Shown: positions 25,485 to 32,052 of the stretch, one piece after another | Layout of the letters: each line of letters starts with the position of its first letter | Numbering within the stretch: the stretch's first letter is position 1 | Source of the DNA: Thermoproteota archaeon | GTDB lineage: Archaea; Korarchaeota; Korarchaeia; Korarchaeales; Korarchaeaceae | Length of the DNA: 50,545 nt | Direction: 5' to 3' | Assembly (NCBI GenBank): GCA_027078475.1 | Contig: JALWYH010000083.1 | Coordinates: 1 to 50,545, forward strand | Notes under the pieces: model-generated | Database searches by the model: none | Told to the model about the DNA's origin: nothing | Seen by the model: the letters and a program-made list of their open reading frames with translations, nothing else | Translations under genes and position numbers: made by a program

Positions 25485-25727
25485 ATGGGTATGTTGGAGG
25501 CGTTTATAGCCATAAGCGTCAAGCCATCCAGCACCACTGATTTGAAGAAGGTGTTCCCCGAGAACGAGAAGGTGAAGGAGGTCTTCTACGTCACCGGTGA
25601 GTTCGACTTCCTTCTCAGGGTAGAGGCAGCCAACACCTTCGAGCTTGCTAGGATAATCGAGAGCCTGAGGAGCCAAGAAGGAGTGGAGAACACGGTCACT
25701 TTCATAGTCTTGGAGAAGCTGAAGTGA
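25485..25727 (+). CDS. Stand-alone RAM (Lrp/AsnC ligand-binding) domain protein
   Basis: The 80-residue protein is only the effector-binding half of an Lrp/AsnC regulator. The alpha-beta RAM fold shows in EAFIAISVKPSS, the helix around DLKKVF, VKEVFYVTGEFDFLLRVEA and the closing strand VTFIVLEKL. The DNA-binding helix-turn-helix is missing, and the length is usual for stand-alone RAM proteins, so it is not a truncation. Such proteins bind amino acids or modulate full-length Lrp partners. AAAAGAGGGG lies upstream of ATG 25485. Its stop overlaps the GTG start of the tsr3-like gene. Confidence 0.82.
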   Translation: MGMLEAFIAISVKPSSTTDLKKVFPENEKVKEVFYVTGEFDFLLRVEAANTFELARIIESLRSQEGVENTVTFIVLEKLK

Positions 25728-26239
25728 ATCCCAAGAGTATGAGGGTCATAGTCCTCAGGCTCCACCAAGACGATCCTAAGAAGGCAACTGGTTCGAAGCT
25801 GCTCAGGCTGGGGTTGGCCGAGAGATACAGGCCCAGCAGGGGAACATCCCTCGTGGTCCTGAACCCGAAGTCCAAGTTGATGCTGTCGCCACGGGATGGG
25901 CTGGTTGCTAGGGGACTCGTGGCCGTCGACGCCTCGTGGCGCAGGATAAAGGAGGTCAGGTGGCCTCGCGGGAGGCAGAGGAGGCTTCCCTTCTTAGTCG
26001 CTGCAAATCCCATAAATTACGGCTTGCCGGAGAGGCTGTCTACGGTGGAGGCCTTGGCCGCGGCCCTCTACATAATGGGGTACAGGGAACGCGCGCTGCG
26101 GATGCTGGAACCCTTCAAGTGGGGGCCGGAGTTCATTCACCTGAACCTAGAGAGGTTGGAGGCCTACTCAAGAGAGGATATTGGAGAGGAGGATGTAAGG
26201 GAGCTGGACAGGAGATTCCGCATGGAGTTACTCGGATAG
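25724..26239 (+). CDS. tsr3: Tsr3-like rRNA aminocarboxypropyltransferase
   Basis: This 171-residue protein matches Tsr3 (DUF367), which transfers the 3-amino-3-carboxypropyl group of SAM onto the hypermodified pseudouridine of small-subunit rRNA. Characteristic blocks are RLHQDDPKKATGSKLLRLGL near the N terminus, VAVDASWRRI and RLPFLVAANPINYG followed by LSTVEALAAALYIMG. Family proteins carry 'DCSW'; here it is DASW. The start is GTG 25724, overlapping the RAM-protein stop, or ATG 25739. The 3' end overlaps the convergent PfpI-like gene by 12 nt. Confidence 0.92.
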   Translation: MNPKSMRVIVLRLHQDDPKKATGSKLLRLGLAERYRPSRGTSLVVLNPKSKLMLSPRDGLVARGLVAVDASWRRIKEVRWPRGRQRRLPFLVAANPINYGLPERLSTVEALAAALYIMGYRERALRMLEPFKWGPEFIHLNLERLEAYSREDIGEEDVRELDRRFRMELLG

Positions 26240-26734
26240 AGCCCTCTCCACCGCCTCCACGAATCCCGGAAGGTCCTTGGGATAGCGAGAGGAAATGATG
26301 TTCCCGTCTATCACCACCGGCTCATCCACCCACTCGGCGCCGGCGTTCATCAGGTCGTCTCTGACCTGCTTGGCCGAGGTGAGCTTCCTTCCCCTGACCA
26401 CTCCAGCCGAGATGAGGACCTGAGGGCCGTGACATATTGCCGCCACCACCTTACCTGCCCGGACCATCTCCCTAACGAACTTCAGGGTGTGCTCATCCAG
26501 TCTCAGCTTGTCCGGACTGTACCCTCCTGGTATTATGCATGCATCGAAGTCACTGGCCCTCAGGTCCGAGGTCTTGATGTCCGGCTTCCACCTCCTGCAC
26601 CCGTGCTTGCTTCCGAACTCCTCCAGTGGTGAGGCCACGACCACCTCGTGGCCCCTCCACCTGAAGTAGTACAGGGGGTAGGTGAACTCATCGTCCTCCA
26701 CCCTGTCGTGAACCACGATTGCTATACGCGCCAT
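26228..26734 (-). CDS. DJ-1/PfpI-family protein
   Basis: The 168-residue protein has the family nucleophile elbow AICHGPQVLISAG with its catalytic Cys, and IIPGGYSPDKLRLD carrying the partner loop. The PfpI-type tail (DEPVVIDGNIISSRYP) is present. Family members act as deglycases, glyoxalase III-like enzymes or intracellular peptidases; the role here is not decided by sequence. The start at ATG 26734 (MARIAIVV) is preferred over the longer frame, since a TATA-like GATAAATTT at about 26767-26774 lies 36 nt upstream. It converges on the tsr3-like gene. Confidence 0.88.
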   Translation of the reverse strand: MARIAIVVHDRVEDDEFTYPLYYFRWRGHEVVVASPLEEFGSKHGCRRWKPDIKTSDLRASDFDACIIPGGYSPDKLRLDEHTLKFVREMVRAGKVVAAICHGPQVLISAGVVRGRKLTSAKQVRDDLMNAGAEWVDEPVVIDGNIISSRYPKDLPGFVEAVERALSE

Positions 26735-26791
26735 GCGGCTCCACCCTTGGGGTTGAGAACCCGGCAAATTTATCGTTTTCATGGTGTCGCG

Positions 26792-27607
26792 TCAGAAGGC
26801 CGAGGTCCTCTTGTAGGTCCCCAAGACCTTCACCCATATGGATTCCCCTTCTAGCTCTTCCAGCGCCTCCTTCACGTAGTCCTCCCAGAGGGAGCCCTCG
26901 AACTCTATGAAGAAGGAGTAGTTCCAGGGTTCCCTCCTTATGGGACGTGACTCGAGCCACAGGAGGTTTATATTCCTCCTAGCGAAGACCCCTAGAGCCC
27001 TCCATAGGGCTCCCGGAACGTGCCTGGTGGCGAAGAAGGCTGACGTGGTGTCAGCGTCCCTGGGCCATTCCCCCTCAGCGGTTATTACGAAGAATCTCGT
27101 GGTGTTGTGGGGTAGGTCCTGAATGTCACGGGCGAGCACCTCCAAGTCGTAGAGTTCGGCCACCATCTCGCCAGCTATGGCGGCCATCCCCCTATCACCC
27201 CTCTCCGCGACCTCTCTAGCGGCTCCCGCTGTGTCGAAGCTAGGGATCACCACCCACCCTCTGGATTTGAGGAATCCCTCGCACTGGGATATGGCCTCCG
27301 GATGGGAGTATACAACCCTCACGTCATCGAGCTTAGCCCCCCTTACTCCGAGCAGGGCGTGCCTAACCCTCACCTTCACCTCTCCAACAACTCTCACATC
27401 CCTCTCCAGCAGGAGGTCTAGGGTCTTCCTTATGCTGCCCGTGCTGGAGTTTTCCACCGGCACAACTCCATAATCAGCTTCCCCCGATTCCACAGAGTCG
27501 AAGACCTCCTCCAAGAATCTCTTGAACAGGGGTTCGTAATCCCTGAAGAACTTAGCAGCCGCTGAATCGCTGTAGGAACCCTTCTCTCCCTGAATGGCGA
27601 CCCTCAT
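26792..27607 (-). CDS. pheA: Prephenate dehydratase
   Basis: A 271-residue enzyme converting prephenate to phenylpyruvate in phenylalanine synthesis. The N-terminal catalytic domain has VAIQGEKGSYSDSAA, VVPVENSSTGSI and the diagnostic NTTRFFVI motif. The C-terminal ACT regulatory domain carries GALWRALGVFARRNINLLWL and the ESRPIRREPWNYSFFIEF segment, implying feedback control by Phe. The frame runs upstream to 27757, but family homology starts at MRVAIQGEKG, so ATG 27607 is used; a GGAGGG abuts it. It is divergent from the AIR-synthase-like gene. Confidence 0.93.
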   Translation of the reverse strand: MRVAIQGEKGSYSDSAAAKFFRDYEPLFKRFLEEVFDSVESGEADYGVVPVENSSTGSIRKTLDLLLERDVRVVGEVKVRVRHALLGVRGAKLDDVRVVYSHPEAISQCEGFLKSRGWVVIPSFDTAGAAREVAERGDRGMAAIAGEMVAELYDLEVLARDIQDLPHNTTRFFVITAEGEWPRDADTTSAFFATRHVPGALWRALGVFARRNINLLWLESRPIRREPWNYSFFIEFEGSLWEDYVKEALEELEGESIWVKVLGTYKRTSAF

Positions 27608-27670
27608 CCCTCCACAGCCTGGGAGAGCTTTGAAAAACGTTATCATTAAGGAGGTCCGCACACCTAGAGG

Positions 27671-28663
27671 ATGGACGGGAAGGCCAAGAGATCCCTGCTG
27701 AGGGAGATAACGAAGTACGTGGGCAGGCTCAGCAGCAACATAGCCATACCGCCGCACCCTAGTCTGGATGCGGGAGCGGAGAGGCTGATGGGCCTGACAA
27801 GGGTGTACGCCACCGATCCGGCCCTAGGGGTACCGGAGGAGGATCTCGGATACTTCGCCTTCCACTTCTCCGCCTCGGACGTGGCGGTGATGGGGGCCGA
27901 GCCGAAGCTGATCACCAGCACGGTTCTGCTGCCGCCGGATGCCGGCGACGAGGTGGCACTTAAGATAGCCAGAGGAATAGACTGGGAGGCTTTCAGGTAC
28001 GGCGTGGCGGTGATAACAGGTCACACGGGAAGGTACGATTCGGTCAGAGAGCCTATAGTCGTGACCACGGTTATCGGAGAGGCGAGGGAACCAATCACGC
28101 CAAGGCTCGCTAGGGTGGGAGACAGGCTGCTGCTGGTGGGGGTACCGGGGGCTGAGCTACTCTACGGCTTGGCGCACTTCAATCCGTCGTTATTGGAGAA
28201 GATAGATCCAAGATCCCCAGCCAAGTGGAGGAGGGTAAGGTGGATGCTCACCGCTGTGGACGCGGCCAGGGATCTGGCGCTGTTCGCTCGGGTGAACGGG
28301 ATGAAGGATGGGGCTGAAGGGGGACTTATTCGCCTCCTGAACGACTTCGCCGACGCCTCTGATCTGGGTTTTGTGGTGAACCGTGATCTGATTCCCTTCC
28401 CTCCGGAGCTGATCAGGCTGGGGAGGAGAGAGGGGTTTGATCCGATGGCCGCCTCCAGCTCGGGCGTCGTGCTCGCAGCCATTCCAGGCAACCTTCCCCT
28501 CGGGTTCCTGAAGGATCTCATGGAATCCCACGGATTCGTGGTCACGGTGATAGGGGAGCTGAGGAAGGAGAGAAGGGAACTCGTAGAGGGAGGGAGCACT
28601 AGAGACTTCCCCACTCCGGAAGAGGTCCCTGATCCCTTTCCCAGGCTCATTCGAGCGAGCTGA
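27671..28663 (+). CDS. AIR synthase-related ATP-binding protein (PurM/HypE superfamily)
   Basis: A 330-residue member of the PurM/HypE/ThiL/SelD superfamily. The glycine-rich and acidic region YATDPALGVPEEDLGYFAFH followed by SASDVAVMGAEPKLI is the N-terminal ATP/metal site pattern. HTGRYDSV..PIVVTTVIGEA and the C-terminal AEGGLIRLLNDFADASDLGF correspond to the second half. It is not clearly HypE, since the C-terminal Cys that HypE uses is absent, nor ThiL, so the phosphorylated substrate is unknown. Its 3' end overlaps the convergent isoaspartyl-peptidase gene by 17 nt. Confidence 0.75.
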   Translation: MDGKAKRSLLREITKYVGRLSSNIAIPPHPSLDAGAERLMGLTRVYATDPALGVPEEDLGYFAFHFSASDVAVMGAEPKLITSTVLLPPDAGDEVALKIARGIDWEAFRYGVAVITGHTGRYDSVREPIVVTTVIGEAREPITPRLARVGDRLLLVGVPGAELLYGLAHFNPSLLEKIDPRSPAKWRRVRWMLTAVDAARDLALFARVNGMKDGAEGGLIRLLNDFADASDLGFVVNRDLIPFPPELIRLGRREGFDPMAASSSGVVLAAIPGNLPLGFLKDLMESHGFVVTVIGELRKERRELVEGGSTRDFPTPEEVPDPFPRLIRAS

Positions 28664-29513
28664 TCTTCGCCACGATCTCCCCGCCCATCGAGTAAGCCAC
28701 GGCCATCCTCTTGGAGGTGTGGGCGTAGCCAATCCTCCCTCGCCTGTCCAAGACGATGATCCCTCCCCATCCTCCCGTCCTGTCGGCCATAACCGAGAGC
28801 GAGCGCCTGGCGGCTTCGATCGGATCCAGGCCGGTCAGCATGTCGACCGCCAGTCGAGAGAGCATCACTCTCATTATCGGTCCTCCCTGGCCAGTGGAGC
28901 TCGCTCCCCCTATCCCATTGGCATAGGCCCCACAGCCGATCAGGGGCGTGTCACCAACCCTGCCGGGCTTCTTCATGGGTTTCCCACCCGTGGATGTGGC
29001 AGCTGCAATCCGCCCATCGCGATCGATCGCGACGGCGCCCACGGTACCCTCCTGCTTGGATGATCTCTCCCTCCAAGTCCGGAGCTGTCTCTCCACTATG
29101 AGGGTCCGCGGGTCTACTAGGGGGATGCCCAGCTCCATGGCCACCCTCTCGGCTCCCTCGGAGACGAACATGAGGTCGCTGGTCCTCTCCATGATGGCCC
29201 TGGCCAAGGAGATGGGATTCTTCACGCGCCTGACTGCCGCCACGGATCCGAACTTCAGGGAGGAGCCGTCCATCACCATGGCGTCCATCTCGACCTGCCC
29301 CCCTTCGTTCAGAACCGACCCGACTCCCGCGTTGAATGCCGGGTCATCCTCCATGACCATAACCGCCCTCTCCACCGCGTCCAGCGCTGATGCACCAGTC
29401 TCCAACATCCGGTATCCCTCGCTCGCGGCCCTTCTGACACCCAGAATACTCGGTTCCAGGAGGCCAGGGGGTATGTCCCACGCCCCGCCGTGCACCACTA
29501 TGACCGGGTCCAA
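28647..29513 (-). CDS. Plant-type L-asparaginase/isoaspartyl peptidase
   Basis: The 288-residue precursor is an N-terminal-nucleophile hydrolase. Autocleavage before Thr157 in QEGTVGAVAID would yield alpha and beta subunits, with Thr as nucleophile. VVHGGAWDIP at the N terminus, FNAGVGSVLNEGG and the C-terminal GGASSTGQGG...RVMLSRLAVDML are family-typical. It hydrolyses beta-aspartyl (isoAsp) peptides, a damage product that accumulates at high temperature, and L-asparagine. It starts 1 nt after the KptA stop, so the two genes form an operon. Confidence 0.92.
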   Translation of the reverse strand: MDPVIVVHGGAWDIPPGLLEPSILGVRRAASEGYRMLETGASALDAVERAVMVMEDDPAFNAGVGSVLNEGGQVEMDAMVMDGSSLKFGSVAAVRRVKNPISLARAIMERTSDLMFVSEGAERVAMELGIPLVDPRTLIVERQLRTWRERSSKQEGTVGAVAIDRDGRIAAATSTGGKPMKKPGRVGDTPLIGCGAYANGIGGASSTGQGGPIMRVMLSRLAVDMLTGLDPIEAARRSLSVMADRTGGWGGIIVLDRRGRIGYAHTSKRMAVAYSMGGEIVAKISSLE

Positions 29514-29514
29514 G

Positions 29515-30069
29515 TTATCCCCCCAGTATCTCCTCCACCTCTATATATTCTGGGGGCACCACCCTCGCAAGGAAGGTGAGCCGGGAGGGTCTGTAGACGG
29601 GCTGGCTGGCCGCTAGCTCCCTGGCCCTTATCCTCAGTATCACGTGGGGGCCTCTCCTCCTCCTTGCCACCTTCAGCGCCCTCTCTTTAGTAAGGGAGAG
29701 ATGCACGTATTCTCGGCTCATGGGCCTCAGCCCGTGCCTCATTATAAGGGGGAGGGATCTGAGGGTGGTGCCATGATAGAGCACCCTCGGTACATCCTCA
29801 GGTCGGAGAGGTTTCCCGTAGTCCACCCTGAAGCTGTGGCCGTACCTGGCTCTCACTCTGCCGTCGATCACCTCGAATCTCTCCTCATCCGCCTTGATGA
29901 CGTCCAAGATCTTCTCTCTCGATACTTCACCCCTCATCAATCTGACTACGGTATCCAGAAGATCGTCCAAGGGAACGAACCCCCTCTCATCGGGTGATAG
30001 CCCCCCTAGCTCCGGCCTGTGCCTCAGCAGCAATGATATCAATTTGCTAATTCTTACTCTCCCTCCCAT
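29515..30069 (-). CDS. kptA: RNA 2'-phosphotransferase KptA/Tpt1
   Basis: The 184-residue enzyme uses NAD to remove an internal 2'-phosphate from RNA, the last step of tRNA splicing in eukaryotes; its archaeal substrate is unsettled. The N-terminal winged region ISKLISLLLRHRPE and the catalytic parts LYHGTTLRSLP, GLRPMSREYVHLSL and HVILRIRA fit the family. I choose ATG 30069; GTG 30081 is possible. TATA-like GAGATAAAAGG (minus strand, about 30091-30100) lies 26 nt from 30069, so the mRNA may be leaderless. Confidence 0.93.
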   Translation of the reverse strand: MGGRVRISKLISLLLRHRPELGGLSPDERGFVPLDDLLDTVVRLMRGEVSREKILDVIKADEERFEVIDGRVRARYGHSFRVDYGKPLRPEDVPRVLYHGTTLRSLPLIMRHGLRPMSREYVHLSLTKERALKVARRRRGPHVILRIRARELAASQPVYRPSRLTFLARVVPPEYIEVEEILGG

Positions 30070-30100
30070 AATTGATAACACCTCTCCTTTTATCTCATGT

Positions 30101-30230
30101 GAACTTGTAATTTCCCTACTCCCTTAGATCCCGGATGTTAAATTAAATGGATTCCAATGTAAAGATGATGATAGCTCAGTTATAAGCTAATCTCCCGAGT
30201 AGAGCCCCCACCCGGGCATGAAGGGGAAAT
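30101..30230. other. Non-coding gap before histone gene
   Basis: No gene is seen. A TAGCT-N8-AGCTA hairpin (30172-30189) follows a box-C-like GATGATGA (30164-30171), and a CCCG...CGGG pair follows at about 30194-30216. No CTGA D box at usual spacing or second C box was found, so a C/D guide RNA call is not supported. Confidence 0.3.
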
Positions 30231-30240
30231 TTTTTATTTA
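30231..30240 (+). promoter_or_regulatory. TATA box of histone gene
   Basis: TTTTTATTTA, centred near 30236, is 24-25 nt before the histone ATG at 30260, the spacing of a leaderless transcript. An A/G-rich GGGGAAAT stretch just upstream may act as BRE. Confidence 0.6.
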
Positions 30241-30259
30241 ACCTGAGATCCCTTATCTT

Positions 30260-30484
30260 ATGCCCAAGACGAGATATCTACCTTTGGCTCCCATCGGGAG
30301 GATAATCCGGGAGGCTGGTGCCGAGAGGGTTAGCGACGCCGCCGTTGAGAGGCTGGAGCATTACATGGAGAAGTTCGCCATGGAAGTGAGCAAGCACGCG
30401 GTCAGTCTCGCCAAGCACGCCAACAGGAAGACCGTCACCGGTGACGATATAGAGCTGGCCGTCAGGGCCGTCTGGAAGACGTGA
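30260..30484 (+). CDS. Archaeal histone
   Basis: A 74-residue single histone fold that wraps DNA as dimers or longer polymers. It begins with PLAPIGRIIREAGAERVSD, matching the HMf-type alpha-1 helix. The long alpha-2 helix (VERLEHYMEKFAMEVSKHAV) and the terminal KTVTGDDIELAVRAV follow, with the conserved 'T.DDi.lA' loop-helix. Length is standard, without tails. It is monocistronic with a TATA box and a T-rich terminator. Together with reverse gyrase it speaks for a thermophile that keeps histones. Confidence 0.96.
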   Translation: MPKTRYLPLAPIGRIIREAGAERVSDAAVERLEHYMEKFAMEVSKHAVSLAKHANRKTVTGDDIELAVRAVWKT

Positions 30485-30508
30485 GTTCCGGCTCCTTCGC
30501 CCGGACCC

Positions 30509-30519
30509 TTTCTTTTTCT
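30509..30519 (+). terminator. T-rich terminator after histone gene
   Basis: CTTTCTTTTTCTC about 25 nt after the histone stop is a pyrimidine/T-rich run of the type that ends archaeal transcription. The ACD alpha-subunit promoter (CTTTATTAT, about 30572-30580) follows. Confidence 0.5.
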
Positions 30520-30609
30520 CGTATCTAGGTGATCACCTTATCACCAGCCCTGGCATGATATCGTGGAATCTCTTTATTATGAAGTTGGGAGGAACCACGG
30601 TGAAGTGGT

Positions 30610-32052
30610 GTGCCCTCGATAGAGAGCTTCTTCAACCCCAAATCGATGGTCATCGTTGGCGCTTCTAGAACGCCGGGGAAGATAGGGTATGAGCTGCTGA
30701 GGATTATGGTCGAGAACTCGCGGAGGGGAATTTACAGGGGGAAGCTCTACGCCGTCAATCCCAGATCTGATGAGATGATCCTCGGGGTCCCTACCTACAA
30801 GTCCGTCCTCGAGCTGCCCGAGGTGCCCGATCTGGCGGTGCTCGTGACCCCGGCCAAGTACACTCCGCCTGTGATGGAGGAATGCGGTAAGAAGGGAATA
30901 AAGCATGTCATCGTGATCAGCGGCGGCTTCGCGGAGATTGGAGGTCAGGGTGTCGAGCTCCAGAAGATGCTCGATGAGATAAGGAGGAAGTATGGGATGA
31001 GGGTCATAGGGCCAAACTGCGTCGGCGTCGTGGTCCCTTCCACCGGTGTCGACACCATGTTCCTCCCAGTTGAGAAGGAGTTCCTCGGCAGGAAGTACGT
31101 GTCCTCTCCGAGGCCGAAGCCGGGAAACATCTCTCTCAGCACGCAATCGGGAGCCTTCGGGGTGGCGTGCCTCGACTACATGCACGGGGAGGGAATAGGC
31201 CTGGCCAAATTCGTGAGCTACGGAAACAAGCTGGATGTGGATGAGGTTGACGTGCTGGAGTACCTCAAGGGGGACGAGGAAACCAAGGTCATCCTCATAT
31301 ACGCCGAGTCCATCGACAGAGGAAGGGAGTTCCTCAGGCTGGCCAAGGAGATCACCAAAGAGAAGCCGATAGTGGTCTTCAAAGCCGGAAGAACCAGTGC
31401 GGGAGCCAAGGCGGCCAGCTCGCACACCGCCGCCATGGCTGGCAGTGATTCCGTCTACGATGCAGCCTTCAAGCAGGCCGGGGTCATAAGGGTGAGGGAC
31501 ATGGAGGAGCTGTTCGACGCGGCCAAGGCACTGGTGATGCAGCCACCGGCAGGAGGGGACAGGATAGCCATACTCACCGATGGTGGTGGCGTGGGTGTGA
31601 TGGCGGCTGATGAGACCGAAGCCGTCGGCCTCAGGCTCGCGGATCTGAGCGATGAGAGCCAGGAGAGGTTCCAGGAACTGAAGGATAGGAGGATAATTCC
31701 GCCCATCGCTGCCACGGGAAATCCGGTCGACCTCACCGGGAGCGCCACCGACGACTCCTTCGTGGAGTCCATGAGGATCCTGCTGGAGGACGAGGGGGTC
31801 GACGGGGTGATAGTGCTGGCGCTTCACCATGTCCCCGGGGTGACGGCAGAACTCCCGAGCAAGCTGGCCGACCTCTCTAAGAAATACGGTAAGCCGGTGG
31901 TGGCCATGGATGTGGGGTCCTCCCAGTACGCTAGGGAGTTCAGGGAGCTCTTCGAGAGAGAGGGGATACCAGCCTATCCTGAGTCGGAGAGGGCCGTGAG
32001 AGCCATGAAGGCCCTCGTGGAGTTCGGGAGGGCTAAGAACCTCCCGAGATGA
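30610..32052 (+). CDS. acdA: ADP-forming acetyl/acyl-CoA synthetase, alpha subunit
   Basis: The 480-residue protein is the alpha chain of ADP-forming acyl-CoA synthetase, which converts acyl-CoA, ADP and phosphate to acid, CoA and ATP in peptide and sugar fermentation. The CoA-binding domain has VIVGASRTPGKIGYE, then VIGPNCVGVV. The phosphohistidine is in ASSHTAAMAGSD (His272 by my count). ILTDGGGVGVMAADE and GNPVDLTGSA belong to the third domain. The ATP-grasp beta subunit is absent here, so it must be encoded elsewhere. The start is GTG 30610. The 3' end overlaps the convergent ectodomain gene by 20 nt. Confidence 0.9.
   Translation: MPSIESFFNPKSMVIVGASRTPGKIGYELLRIMVENSRRGIYRGKLYAVNPRSDEMILGVPTYKSVLELPEVPDLAVLVTPAKYTPPVMEECGKKGIKHVIVISGGFAEIGGQGVELQKMLDEIRRKYGMRVIGPNCVGVVVPSTGVDTMFLPVEKEFLGRKYVSSPRPKPGNISLSTQSGAFGVACLDYMHGEGIGLAKFVSYGNKLDVDEVDVLEYLKGDEETKVILIYAESIDRGREFLRLAKEITKEKPIVVFKAGRTSAGAKAASSHTAAMAGSDSVYDAAFKQAGVIRVRDMEELFDAAKALVMQPPAGGDRIAILTDGGGVGVMAADETEAVGLRLADLSDESQERFQELKDRRIIPPIAATGNPVDLTGSATDDSFVESMRILLEDEGVDGVIVLALHHVPGVTAELPSKLADLSKKYGKPVVAMDVGSSQYAREFRELFEREGIPAYPESERAVRAMKALVEFGRAKNLPR

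Noticed and set aside
30164-30230. Possible box C/D sRNA or tRNA remnant
   Set aside because: A box-C-like GATGATGA and a TAGCTCAG string occur, but there is no D/D' CTGA at proper spacing, no second C box, and no T-arm or acceptor pairing.
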